Shown: positions 54,350 to 63,684 of the stretch, in pieces
Layout: each line of letters starts with the position of its first letter
How positions within the stretch are numbered: the stretch's first letter is position 1
Source of the DNA: Leptospira soteropolitanensis
GTDB lineage: Bacteria; Spirochaetota; Leptospiria; Leptospirales; Leptospiraceae
Assembly: GCF_026151655.1 (NCBI RefSeq)
Contig: NZ_JAMQPN010000005.1
Location: forward strand, 62,001-126,000
Reading direction: 5' to 3'
DNA: 64,000 nt
Notes under the pieces: generated by a model
Seen by the model: the letters and a program-made list of their open reading frames with translations, nothing else
Databases searched by the model: none
What the model was told of the DNA's origin: nothing
Program-made: the position numbers and the translations under genes

Positions 54350-57300
54350 ATGTGTTTAAAATTTTTTAGGAATGCAATTCTAATCCCCACTTTTTTATTT
54401 CATGCTTGTATTCCCAGTCTTTCTAAAGGTTTTTTACAATCCATCACTGACTTTTTACAATTCAGAAGTTTAACAAGCTCCGGTCCATCAGGGCCGTTTA
54501 AAATTTCTTTTACTGTCTCAGGTCTTCTTGGTTCAGGCCTTGTGGTAAACCTAAATTCCGGTTCAGAAATTCTTACTGTAAATGCAGATGGAAAATATGA
54601 TTTTTCTACGGTTCTTAATTCTGGAAATAATTTTAATGTCTCCATCCAAACACAACCTACACTTCCCACACAAACCTGTTCTGTCAGCGGTGGTTCAGGT
54701 GTTGTTGGACGAGGCAATATCGATTCCATTATAATCAATTGTGATCCATTGCGTTATGCACTTTCTGGAACCATTACTGGACTGGATGGAATCACAGGCC
54801 TTGTTCTCACAAACTCGTTCGATGGAGCCACACTGAATGTTGCGGTTGCCTCAGGTACTTTTGCATTTACCCAAACTTACTTAGATGGAACATCCTATAA
54901 TGTTTCTGTTACAACCCAACCCAACCATCCAGTACAAAACTGTGTGACTACCAATGGTGTTGGAGTCATCGCCGGAGCAGATATAACTAACATTAACATT
55001 GTATGTACTTCGACAGCATTTCCAATTGAAGTGAATGTAGTGGGTTTATCCTCAGGGACCTTAACGATTCGAAATAATAATTCCGAACTCCTAACAGTAA
55101 CAACAAATGGAACTCACATGTTTCCAACGGATGTGGTAATCAATAATGCTTACAATTTACAAGTGGCATCCCAACCGGCAAACCATCAATGTGTTATCTC
55201 TGCCCCGACTGGAGTTGTTACAGTAGCGACCATCACAGTCACTGCCAATTGTTTTAGTATGTTAAGTGTAACTCCTTCCAATGGCGGGATTTTGCAATCT
55301 ACGGAAAGCATTCGTTTAAAATTTTCAGCTGCAGTTAATGTGGGAAGCTGTACCGGGTCCAGCGGTTTAAATACCAACTTAGGATTGCCAGCACAGTTTT
55401 CGGTTATTACTACTTCTATCACAGACGACACACTTATAGTTTCTCCAGCACCTACAGATTCCTGGGTGAATGGAAATAGTACTCTGACACTAAACTGTAT
55501 CAGCAATAGTGGATACCCGCTGTCAACCACTGTAAATATTCTTTATTTAGTGCCTTCATTTATTCGATACGTTTCTCAAGTTAATGGAGATGATACTTTA
55601 ATGGATGGTCTTACTCCATTGACTCCCAAAAGGAACATCCAAGCTGCTATCAACGATTTCGGTGGTTGTCCTACCTTTGATTGTGCAGTCCTAGTAGAGG
55701 GAGGCTGGTATTATTCTGCGGCTGTTGGAGATAAAATCCAACTTGTAGACGGTATATCACTTTATGGCGGTTATGTTGCCGGCACTAACTTCGGCACATG
55801 GGACCCAGACTCACATAGCTCTCAGATTTTAATGATCACAACCCCAGCAAGTTGTGGTGGATCCACACAGGCGGCGCCATGTGCTTCTGTTGCTGGTGAT
55901 GCTTCCGTTGTCAATGACACGACTATTTCTGGTTTTTTTATCAAATCGGGGCCAGATACAGCACCTTATATGACAGGAGTATCTTTAAATTCAACTTCGA
56001 AAGTGAGACTGATAAATAATGCCATTGATGGCGGCACAGGAATCTCCGGATCGAGTGGGGTTCATGCAATTGATAGTAATCCATTTTTGGTTAAGAATTT
56101 AATCAATGGTGGTGATTGTACTTCTGATAGTTGTGGAGCTTTAGGGTTATATATCTCTTCGGCCTTTCCAATTTCTCCCATCCTACTGATCAATACAATA
56201 TCAGGTGGAACATCAGCATACAATATAACAAAATCAAAGGGAATCCAGTTTGTAGGACCTTCTACTATTACAGTTTCCAATATTATCGGGAATGTTTTTT
56301 TCAGTAAGAATTTAAACCTAACCTCCTCCACGGAAAGTATTGCATTTGAGGTAACTTCATCGGCTAGCGCTGGTTCAAATGGAACTTTATCAGGAAATAT
56401 CTTTATGGCAGGTCAAGGATACATTTCCATTGGGATTCGTATCCAAGTAGCTTCTTCGATTGAAATTGGTTCTCCTACTCAAGGTAATTCAATCGTTTCA
56501 AACGATGGAGTCTTTACGTCTTACGGTATAAATCTTTTAGGTGGACATGTGGTTCGTAGAAATGCAATTAATGTAGGAAATACAACTAGTACAGGACCAA
56601 CAACTATAGCTGGGATTTATATCACCGGCGGGGGGACACCCATTTTAGAAAATAATGCAATAGAAGTAGGAAAAGCAAACTCTACAGTCAGCACATCAAC
56701 ATATGGCATCTATACTTCCAATTCAGCTGCCGCAGCACGCATAGTAGGAAACTACATCCGTACTGGACAATCTAATGGAACAGGGACTGCCACAACGGCT
56801 GCAGGAATCAGTATCAGCTCTCCCTCCAATTTCCTTGTTGCTAATAATTGGATTCAGAATGGAACAAGTAATTATAATGCCTTTGGAATTGAATTAAAAG
56901 GAATGTTTTCGGGGATTAGAATTTACCATAACACAGTGAGTAGCGGATCCTCTACTGTAGCGGGAAGGGAAACACCAATATTCATTACAACCCCTTCCAG
57001 TGGAGCGGATATTCAAAATAATGTTTTATTGTTAGTCGATAATTCGGCAGGGAATGCCTGTATTATTAATTCTGGGTCTGGGATGCAAAGTGCGATCAAA
57101 TACAATGTATTTCACAACTGTACATCTTTAGTTTATCATAATAGCATAAACTATACAGACCTGTGCGGAGGAGGAATTCCTACCACAGCCGGATGTGCTA
57201 CCCCCCTTGGTGTTGTGGGAAATTTTGGTAACAATCTAAACTTAAATCCCAATTTTGTTTTGAATTTTGGAACGGTGGCAAATTATACACCAACCACTGC

Positions 57301-57433
57301 CACTTCTTGTTCGATCACAAAATCCACAAACAATATTCTAACAGATAGTTTTAATGGAAATGGGACAAGGCCCGGTGGCGATGGAGCCGTGAGCCTTGGT
57401 GCCATTGAATACGAATACGGTTGCACACCTTAA
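54350..57433 (+). CDS. large surface lipoprotein with three repeats and beta-helix
   Basis: 1027 residues. Signal peptide with lipobox (ILIPTFLFHAC, Cys 20). Residues about 48-290 hold three related repeats of about 80 residues, each with a hydrophobic strand, a TVNADGKYDF / VASGTFAF / VTTNGTHMF type turn and a Cys pair (TCSVSGG..INCDP, NCVTTNG..VCTST, CVISAP..NCFS), like bacterial immunoglobulin-type domains. Then a VTPSNGGILQSTESIRLKFS Ig-like segment (about 303-395), and from RYVSQVNGDDTLMDGLTPLTP (about 407) on a DUF1565-type parallel beta-helix with N- and G-rich turns (EIGSPTQGNSIVSNDG, ILENNAIEVG, IVGNYIRTGQ). Probably an exposed adhesin-like protein. Confidence 0.8.
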   Translation: MCLKFFRNAILIPTFLFHACIPSLSKGFLQSITDFLQFRSLTSSGPSGPFKISFTVSGLLGSGLVVNLNSGSEILTVNADGKYDFSTVLNSGNNFNVSIQTQPTLPTQTCSVSGGSGVVGRGNIDSIIINCDPLRYALSGTITGLDGITGLVLTNSFDGATLNVAVASGTFAFTQTYLDGTSYNVSVTTQPNHPVQNCVTTNGVGVIAGADITNINIVCTSTAFPIEVNVVGLSSGTLTIRNNNSELLTVTTNGTHMFPTDVVINNAYNLQVASQPANHQCVISAPTGVVTVATITVTANCFSMLSVTPSNGGILQSTESIRLKFSAAVNVGSCTGSSGLNTNLGLPAQFSVITTSITDDTLIVSPAPTDSWVNGNSTLTLNCISNSGYPLSTTVNILYLVPSFIRYVSQVNGDDTLMDGLTPLTPKRNIQAAINDFGGCPTFDCAVLVEGGWYYSAAVGDKIQLVDGISLYGGYVAGTNFGTWDPDSHSSQILMITTPASCGGSTQAAPCASVAGDASVVNDTTISGFFIKSGPDTAPYMTGVSLNSTSKVRLINNAIDGGTGISGSSGVHAIDSNPFLVKNLINGGDCTSDSCGALGLYISSAFPISPILLINTISGGTSAYNITKSKGIQFVGPSTITVSNIIGNVFFSKNLNLTSSTESIAFEVTSSASAGSNGTLSGNIFMAGQGYISIGIRIQVASSIEIGSPTQGNSIVSNDGVFTSYGINLLGGHVVRRNAINVGNTTSTGPTTIAGIYITGGGTPILENNAIEVGKANSTVSTSTYGIYTSNSAAAARIVGNYIRTGQSNGTGTATTAAGISISSPSNFLVANNWIQNGTSNYNAFGIELKGMFSGIRIYHNTVSSGSSTVAGRETPIFITTPSSGADIQNNVLLLVDNSAGNACIINSGSGMQSAIKYNVFHNCTSLVYHNSINYTDLCGGGIPTTAGCATPLGVVGNFGNNLNLNPNFVLNFGTVANYTPTTATSCSITKSTNNILTDSFNGNGTRPGGDGAVSLGAIEYEYGCTP

Positions 57434-57451
57434 TTTAAAGTACATAAAGTT

Positions 57452-57475
57452 AAGGGATTAGTTTCCCTTTTCTTT
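57452..57475 (+). terminator. rho-independent terminator of the surface lipoprotein
   Basis: Perfect six-base stem AAGGGA-ttagtt-TCCCTT followed by TTCTTT, 19 bases after the stop codon at 57433. Confidence 0.65.
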
Positions 57476-57500
57476 ACCGTGTATGATTTTATAAAAACTA

Positions 57501-58541
57501 TTAAGGCAAAACGTAAATCCCTACACGATCATTGTATAGACTGCCTATGTACAATTGTCTTTTCTTTTCTAATACACTAGTCACTTCTTTAAGATGTTCT
57601 CCGCTTGGATCTTGTAAGGTCATAAGCACTTTTCCATTCCCATCCATTTTGAGTGCATACCCATATGGTTCAGCTTTGGGCCATAGGAATTTGGGAAGAA
57701 AGGAAATCATCTTTTTCACAACAGGAGAAGGATGCATATGATCCATCCTATCGTTTCTGACTGTAAAAAGTGCCACCCAAAATTCTCCATTTTCATTTCT
57801 AGTGATATTATCAGGAAAACCTGGTAGATTTTCGATTATAGTTTCTTTCGTTCCTTTTTTAGGGCCCTTTAACCAAAGTTTAGTGATCCTATATCGATAT
57901 GTTTCATTTACTAGAAGGTAATCTTCGCTCTTAGACAAAGCAATTCCATTTGCAAAATATAGTCCATCGGCAAGAAGTTCAGTTTCCTTAGTTTTTGGAT
58001 CATAAACAAAAACACGCCCATACGGTTTTGCTTCTAAAAGGTCATATAAATATTCCTTTTGTTCATAAATGGATGCATCAGAAAAATAAATTTTTCCGTC
58101 CTTTGCGATATCCAAATCATCAGTAAATTGAAAAGGTTTTCCCTTGTATTCAGAAACAAGGACGGTTAGTTTTCCAGCTTTATCTAAAGAAAGTAAACCT
58201 CGGTATGCATCTGCAATGATAAGGTTTCCTGATTGATCGAACTGGATCCCTAATGGCCGGCCACCTGTTTTAGCGATGGCTTTGATTTCCCCTTTTAGGG
58301 TGATGCGTATGATACGACCTTCTTTATCTCCGCCATAAATATTTCCATCAGCATCTACATCTAAGGATTCCAATCCTTTTACTTTACCAATTGCAAGTAA
58401 TATTGATTTTTGTAACTCAGTGTTAGGTGCATATATGCCGACTGACTCAGGTTTGATCGGTGGCTCGTATGCTACAGGTTCAAATGTTCTACAAGAAAAA
58501 AATACGATACCCAGCAATAAATTGAATCCTAAATATCTCAT
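57501..58541 (-). CDS. SMP-30/strictosidine-synthase-like lipoprotein
   Basis: 346 residues with a lipoprotein signal (LLLGIVFFSCRTFE, Cys 17). Six-bladed beta-propeller pattern: GLESLDVDADGNIYGGDKEG, GIQFDQSGNLIIADAYRGLL, FTDDLDIAKDGKIYFSDASI and FPDNITRNENGEFWVAL, as in strictosidine synthase-like and SMP-30/gluconolactonase proteins. Likely a periplasmic lactonase or esterase. Overlaps the acyltransferase gene start by four bases, so both probably act on the same lipid or are only co-expressed. Confidence 0.8.
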   Translation of the reverse strand: MRYLGFNLLLGIVFFSCRTFEPVAYEPPIKPESVGIYAPNTELQKSILLAIGKVKGLESLDVDADGNIYGGDKEGRIIRITLKGEIKAIAKTGGRPLGIQFDQSGNLIIADAYRGLLSLDKAGKLTVLVSEYKGKPFQFTDDLDIAKDGKIYFSDASIYEQKEYLYDLLEAKPYGRVFVYDPKTKETELLADGLYFANGIALSKSEDYLLVNETYRYRITKLWLKGPKKGTKETIIENLPGFPDNITRNENGEFWVALFTVRNDRMDHMHPSPVVKKMISFLPKFLWPKAEPYGYALKMDGNGKVLMTLQDPSGEHLKEVTSVLEKKRQLYIGSLYNDRVGIYVLP

Positions 58542-59416
58542 TTTATTTGTTTCTCCTTTTCGATCAAACTATCTTTCAAAGCCCAGCGTTCATCCACCCA
58601 TCGTTTCATTTTTTTGGACATAGGTGCAAATTGTTCGTTTTCTTCAATTGGAACTTGAGAAACAGAAATTACTTCTACAAACACCTTTAACTTTCTAATT
58701 TTTCCACGCATTAAATCCAAAAAACTTGGGTTTTCAGTAGGATATACAATCGTCAAATCGATAAATGCATCAATCGAATTTTTGAGTGCTGTAGACACAA
58801 CAGAGATCCCACCGCTATGAGGACGAAGTAAGTGTTGGTAAGGATTCTTCTTTAGTAACTTTTGTACTCTTTCTGGTGTTCTTCTATGCCCTTCAAGAAA
58901 GTTCAAAATGGAGAAAGGCATCCCGGCAAATTTTTCACAAACTCTTTTGACATTTTCTAAATCTTGAGTGGCAAGTTCTGGATTTTTTTTCAGTTGTTCC
59001 CTACTACTTCTTTTTACAAAAGGAAAGTCCAAAGCAAGCCAAGCATGGCCTAAAATAGGCACATACTTCAATGAGTCTTTGATAAAAAAACGAATGAGTG
59101 GAATTTTTCGATTTAGAACTGATTGGATGATATAAATATCAGACCAAGATTGGTGGTTACAAATAATCATGTAATGACCATCTGCTTTCAAATCTTTATA
59201 CGAGTCCCCAATCACCTCAAATTGGACACCATATAACATCCGCGAAATGCGGTAATTATTTTCAATCCAAAATTCTCCTACCCTCAAAAGAAGCCTATCA
59301 CCTAGTCTCCGTGCAGATCCGGTAGTTACCAATTTCCATATGTATAGCGGATACATTGTTGGAATGATTGATATTAAATTTAAAAGAAAGAAAAAATAAG
59401 CGATAATTAATCCCAA
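58538..59416 (-). CDS. lysophospholipid acyltransferase (PlsC-like)
   Basis: 292 residues with an N-terminal membrane segment (about 5-25) and the PlsC/LPLAT motifs: NHQSWSDI (HX4D, about 86-93), FPFVKRSSREQL and NFLEGHRRTPERVQ. It transfers an acyl chain to a lysophospholipid in the inner membrane; the LCLAT1/AGPAT8-like type that has an EGHR motif. It may supply specific phospholipids. Downstream of the phosphatase gene by 16 bases. Confidence 0.87.
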   Translation of the reverse strand: MGLIIAYFFFLLNLISIIPTMYPLYIWKLVTTGSARRLGDRLLLRVGEFWIENNYRISRMLYGVQFEVIGDSYKDLKADGHYMIICNHQSWSDIYIIQSVLNRKIPLIRFFIKDSLKYVPILGHAWLALDFPFVKRSSREQLKKNPELATQDLENVKRVCEKFAGMPFSILNFLEGHRRTPERVQKLLKKNPYQHLLRPHSGGISVVSTALKNSIDAFIDLTIVYPTENPSFLDLMRGKIRKLKVFVEVISVSQVPIEENEQFAPMSKKMKRWVDERWALKDSLIEKEKQIK

Positions 59417-59432
59417 GTGAAACTCCTAATTA

Positions 59433-60662
59433 CTACGTTGTTCCGATTGCAAGAATCGTCACATCATCCATCATAGAGGCATCTCCCCTAAACGAATGAA
59501 AATCATCCATTAACAAATTAATTGTATCTGTTAGATTTAAATCCAAACTCTTAGCGGATTCAAAACTGGAAAGCAATTTGGTTTCTCCGAGGAGATTTCC
59601 TTCTTTGTTTTCTTGCTCCAAATATCCATCTGAAATCATAAACAAACGATCACCCAACCCAAAAGGCATAGAATGATTTGAATATTCTACATCTTTCTCC
59701 AAACCAAGCATAACTCCCGACTCAACCAGCGGTATGACATTCTCTCTTGTAACTACATAAGGTTCATTATGACCTGCGGAAGAATATGTTAATCTATTTT
59801 CTTCTAAATTCAGATCTACAACAACTGCGGTAAATTGATTCGATTTTTTCCCATAACGATCACTGAAAACTTGATTGAGAACATACAAAACATCGGCTGG
59901 ATTTGGTGCGGAATGTTTGATATGATCGTACTCCGCTTTAATGGCCATTGTGATTAAGGCAGCTTGCACACCGTGTCCGATCGCATCGGCTAAAAATAAC
60001 CGTATTTTTGATTTTTCTAAACGAATGACATCAAAGATATCACCACCTACTTCTGCCATAGGTTCAAATCGTGATCCAAAATCTAAGTGCGCTATATATT
60101 TTAAACCGAGTGGTAATATATTTCTTTGAATGGTTTTTGCGGTTTCTAAATCTTCTTGGATGATTTTTAAAGATTGGGTTAACTTTGCCGTTCTTTCTTT
60201 TACCATTTCTTCTAAGGTTTCATTTTGAAGACGAAGTTCCCTATTCTTTTCAATCAATACTTGGTTTTCTCTTTGTTCCGCATTACGAATTCTTGCAGTT
60301 AACAATTTTAAAAGTGTCAAAGTCAGATCTGGACTTGTTTGCAACAATCGATGAAAATCTTCCCGAGTTAATATAAAGAGTGTAGAATCTTCCTTAGCAG
60401 ATATATTCACTGTTCTCGGCGCTGAATCGATCAATGCAATTTCACCGAAATAATCCCCAGATACAAGATCACCAATAATTAATATTTCTTCTTTACTCTC
60501 ATCTAAATACTTCCAAACTTCAACGGTTCCCGATTCAATGTAGTAGAAAGAATCGCCTAACGAAAACTGTTCGATGACAAGAGATCCCTTTGGAAAAAAA
60601 GCCGATTTCATTTCTTTCTTCAAAAAACTTAGATCTGCTGTTGGTTTCTCCTCGGCACCCAT
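59433..60662 (-). CDS. cNMP-binding PP2C (SpoIIE-type) phosphatase
   Basis: 409 residues from the ATG at 60662 (MGAEEKPTADLSF); the frame is open to 60836 but that part overlaps the cupin gene and has no sense. N-terminal cyclic-nucleotide-binding beta-roll (about 20-135; SLGDSFYYIESGTVEVWKY, GDYFGEIALIDSAPRTVNIS is the phosphate cassette, here split as GDYFGEIALID and APRTVN), a coiled-coil linker (ENRELRLQNETLEEMVKERT) and a SpoIIE-type phosphatase domain (about 205-405; EVGGDIFDVI and LADAIGHGVQAALIT). A cAMP-regulated phosphatase, probably acting in a partner-switch; the substrate could be anti-anti-sigma-like proteins. Confidence 0.88.
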   Translation of the reverse strand: MGAEEKPTADLSFLKKEMKSAFFPKGSLVIEQFSLGDSFYYIESGTVEVWKYLDESKEEILIIGDLVSGDYFGEIALIDSAPRTVNISAKEDSTLFILTREDFHRLLQTSPDLTLTLLKLLTARIRNAEQRENQVLIEKNRELRLQNETLEEMVKERTAKLTQSLKIIQEDLETAKTIQRNILPLGLKYIAHLDFGSRFEPMAEVGGDIFDVIRLEKSKIRLFLADAIGHGVQAALITMAIKAEYDHIKHSAPNPADVLYVLNQVFSDRYGKKSNQFTAVVVDLNLEENRLTYSSAGHNEPYVVTRENVIPLVESGVMLGLEKDVEYSNHSMPFGLGDRLFMISDGYLEQENKEGNLLGETKLLSSFESAKSLDLNLTDTINLLMDDFHSFRGDASMMDDVTILAIGTT

Positions 60663-60678
60663 TCCGTGTAACCTAAAC

Positions 60679-61044
60679 TTAGACTTCCGATTCCCGGTTG
60701 ACTGAATCCAACGAAAAGGCAGGTTTACAAACAGACCAGTATTCTGCATCTTCCGAAAACGGATTAGAGTATCTGACTTTTGTCCCTTTTTCCACGAGAA
60801 GAGATTCTCCGGCAGAAAGAATGATAACCTCCCCATCTACTTCAATTTGTTTTTTACCCCGAATCATCAGTGTCCACTCATCGAAGTTAGGTGACTGAAA
60901 AGGTTCTCCCCAACCAGGAGGTGCTATCATATGAGCTAAGGAAAGGTCAGAGCTGCCGGTAGAGGGAATTCCAAAGTGTTCCGATATCGTTTTTCCACCA
61001 GGTACCGGAATTTGAATCGGGTCTTTTTGATGTTTAAAACCCAT
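60679..61044 (-). CDS. cupin-domain protein
   Basis: 121 residues, one cupin barrel: APPGWGEPFQSPNFDEW and VDGEVIILSAGESLLVEKGTKVRY; the His-rich metal motif of catalytic cupins is weak. Function unknown. Lies between the SDR and the phosphatase genes in the same minus-strand run. Confidence 0.75.
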   Translation of the reverse strand: MGFKHQKDPIQIPVPGGKTISEHFGIPSTGSSDLSLAHMIAPPGWGEPFQSPNFDEWTLMIRGKKQIEVDGEVIILSAGESLLVEKGTKVRYSNPFSEDAEYWSVCKPAFSLDSVNRESEV

Positions 61045-61047
61045 AAA

Positions 61048-61905
61048 TTAAAAACCAGGGAATTTGAAATTAAATTTACTTTTAAGAAGTTCTTCCGTGT
61101 AAGACCAAAGTTTTCTTCTGGCAGTTACATCATATGAAGGTTCCGAACTCTTTTGAATTTCCTTTTTTACAAAATATTTTCCAGAAATGGAACTAATAGT
61201 AGGATCATTAACAAGGAATATAGAGGTCTCAGCACCTTTTTCCTCAGAGATCGCAAAGATATTCTGTGCAAACGTCAAAATAATTTTTGCCAAACCATCA
61301 TTATTTTGACCAAACTTTGTTTTTACAAATCCCGGATGTAGGCAGTTGACAGTTATCTTAGTTTGACTTAATCGTTCTGCGAGTTCATAGGTAAAATAAA
61401 TATTCATCAGTTTTGATCTTTGATACTGTTTCCAGCCGGAATATTCTTTTTCACCTAACAGATTATCGAAATCTAATGATACACCCATATGCGCTCGAGA
61501 AGCTACATTGACAATCCTTGATTCACCAGCTTTTTTTAATGAAGGAAGCAATCCAAGCGTCAGAATAAAATAATTTAAATGGTTTAAAGCAAATGTAGAT
61601 TCAAGACCTTCCTTGGTTATTGAATATTGATCAAAATAAGCCCCTGCATTATTGAGTAATACATCGATTTTTGGATGGTCCTTTCGAATGGTCTCTGTTA
61701 ATGAGAAAGTTTCTTTAGCAGAAGACAAGTCAGCCACATAAGAATGAACCGTTGCACCTGTTACCTGTAAAGAGTATACCAGTGCCGCAAGTTTATCTGG
61801 GTTTCGTCCAATTAAAATTAATTCATCTTGGTTTTTAGCAAAAGAATGAGCACAGACTCTACCAATCCCGTCTGTTGCACCTGTTATGACAATTGTCTTT
61901 TTCAT
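61048..61905 (-). CDS. short-chain dehydrogenase/reductase
   Basis: 285 residues, Rossmann fold: TGATDGIGRVCAHSFA (cofactor, about 7-22), NNAGAYF, VNVASRAH and the catalytic YxxxK as YQRSKLMNIYFTYEL. Resembles the retinol-dehydrogenase-like SDRs with basic residues after strand 2 (IGRNPDKL), so NADP(H) is likely. Substrate unknown. Its start overlaps the end of the kinase gene (61902-61905). Confidence 0.88.
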   Translation of the reverse strand: MKKTIVITGATDGIGRVCAHSFAKNQDELILIGRNPDKLAALVYSLQVTGATVHSYVADLSSAKETFSLTETIRKDHPKIDVLLNNAGAYFDQYSITKEGLESTFALNHLNYFILTLGLLPSLKKAGESRIVNVASRAHMGVSLDFDNLLGEKEYSGWKQYQRSKLMNIYFTYELAERLSQTKITVNCLHPGFVKTKFGQNNDGLAKIILTFAQNIFAISEEKGAETSIFLVNDPTISSISGKYFVKKEIQKSSEPSYDVTARRKLWSYTEELLKSKFNFKFPGF

Positions 61906-63683
61906 GAAATGATCTCCTCTTTCATCTTTTTGGGAATGGTAAAAACAAACTTGGAACCGGACACTCCATCGCTATCAGCAAACATAACTCCTCCATTTAC
62001 GGAAACGAATTCGTGGCATAACAAAAGCCCAATTCCATTTCCGGTTTCCCCTCCTGTTCCAGTAGATTTAATTACTTCTCCAACTTTGAATAGTTTGTTT
62101 AAAATTGACTTGGACATACCAACACCTGAATCAATAACGGAGACCTGCCAGTCTTTTCCTGTATCAACCGCATCAATTTGAATCTTACTATTACTATGGC
62201 TAAACTTTAAAGCATTAGAAACCAAATTTCGAATGACGGTAATAATCATTCTATCATCACAAAAAACCATAGCATGTGATGGAATTGCTACTTCAAATGT
62301 AATCCCTTTGTTAGAAGCACTTAGAACAAATAACTCTAAACATTCTCTAACAATATTATCCAACCTGTAATAGTGAGGGCGGTATTCTTCTTGTCCTCGT
62401 TGCAACTTAGACCATTCCAAAAGATTTTCCAATAACGAAAAAACTGATTCTGTTGCATCTACTAAGGATTGTGTCATTCCAGAAAGAGCGTCTTCTTTCT
62501 TCTTCATGTCCTCATTTAAGACTTTGAGTAACATTTTAATACCAGCAAGTGGCCCTCTTAGATCGTGTGAAATGATAGATAAAAAACGGTCCTTTGTTCC
62601 GTTAGCGACCAGAAGCTCTCGATTGACATTGGCCATTTGTTTCTCTAAGTTTCTCTGTTCCGTGTTGTCTCGGAAAACGAGTACCATTCCAATTTTTTTA
62701 CGATTGGCATCTCTGATTTGTTTTGCGGTCACTTCCCAATATTTATCATCTTTTTCCCAAATCCATTTTGTAAGTGTTCGTTTCTCTGACAAGTGATCCA
62801 ACTTAGAAATAATACCTGGAGATGAAGCGAAAAAATATTTATAGGAAAGTAAACTAGCATTCTTCGATGCAGTACAAAATAAATGTTCTGCGGCAATGTT
62901 CCAATCCACAACCCGATTGTTGAAATCAAGAATCACGACCGCTTCATCTAACTCATCTACAATTTCACCCCGCACCAAGGGAACTAAATCGAACATGCGA
63001 TAGTATCCGATGGCAAAGAAAATCAAAATTACCTGCATCGTGCTCATTACCGCGGTTAAATTAATACCCGGCAAAGGCCTAACACCTAACTTGTGCAAAA
63101 TGGCTGTGATCCAAATAAATAAATAAGAAATTAAAATTAAAAGATATCGCCGTCTTTCTGTTGATTTTGAAATAAAAATTCCCTTAACTAACAGGTATGC
63201 TACAAATACGGACCAAAAGAAAGAAAGAAAATATGATACAAAAAAACCAGCCGTATTAGTTACTTGGATCCATTGAATGCGATCATTGATGCTAACTAAA
63301 TATGTATCTAAAGTAAGTGTTTTAAAAATCGGATCAAGGACACAAACTATTAGAGTTAAAAAAGGTTGGATTGTGAGTAAAACCCAAAACCTCCTAGTTA
63401 ACAAATGTTTGTTTTGTGTGAACTCTAGTGAAACCAGAACCATTCCCACATTGGCAATGGCTACCCCGATATACAATAACGCAACGAATGTCCTATGTAA
63501 ACTAGGACTGATAAATGCAAAGTCGATTCCATAGAATCCGGTCCACATCATGGATCCGAAAACTAAAACTAACAAGTATTTTACAATGTCAAGGCGGAAG
63601 GATTTTAAAATGAATAGCCCCAATGCAAGATTGAAGCTAAAGGCTAAAAAGAGAAGTAAACTATAGGGATGGAATTGCCACAA
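61902..63683 (-). CDS. 7TM-PAS sensor histidine kinase
   Basis: 593 residues from a TTG start (63681-63683). N-terminal 7TM sensor (HisKA_7TM-like, residues 1-225), PAS domain with PAC tail (about 232-345), HisKA with ISHDLRGPLAGIKMLL (phospho-acceptor His) and HATPase domain (N box VIRNLVSNALKFSH, G1 DSGVGMS, G2 GTGGETGNGIGLLL). Catalytic boxes are complete. No response regulator lies next to it; the bactofilin gene is one base upstream (stop at 63685). Confidence 0.92.
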   Translation of the reverse strand: MWQFHPYSLLLFLAFSFNLALGLFILKSFRLDIVKYLLVLVFGSMMWTGFYGIDFAFISPSLHRTFVALLYIGVAIANVGMVLVSLEFTQNKHLLTRRFWVLLTIQPFLTLIVCVLDPIFKTLTLDTYLVSINDRIQWIQVTNTAGFFVSYFLSFFWSVFVAYLLVKGIFISKSTERRRYLLILISYLFIWITAILHKLGVRPLPGINLTAVMSTMQVILIFFAIGYYRMFDLVPLVRGEIVDELDEAVVILDFNNRVVDWNIAAEHLFCTASKNASLLSYKYFFASSPGIISKLDHLSEKRTLTKWIWEKDDKYWEVTAKQIRDANRKKIGMVLVFRDNTEQRNLEKQMANVNRELLVANGTKDRFLSIISHDLRGPLAGIKMLLKVLNEDMKKKEDALSGMTQSLVDATESVFSLLENLLEWSKLQRGQEEYRPHYYRLDNIVRECLELFVLSASNKGITFEVAIPSHAMVFCDDRMIITVIRNLVSNALKFSHSNSKIQIDAVDTGKDWQVSVIDSGVGMSKSILNKLFKVGEVIKSTGTGGETGNGIGLLLCHEFVSVNGGVMFADSDGVSGSKFVFTIPKKMKEEIIS

Positions 63684-63684
63684 A

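Noticed and set aside
60663..60836. 58-codon extension of the cNMP-PP2C gene
   Set aside because: Overlaps the cupin gene and has no cNMP-family sequence; ATG at 60662 is preferred.
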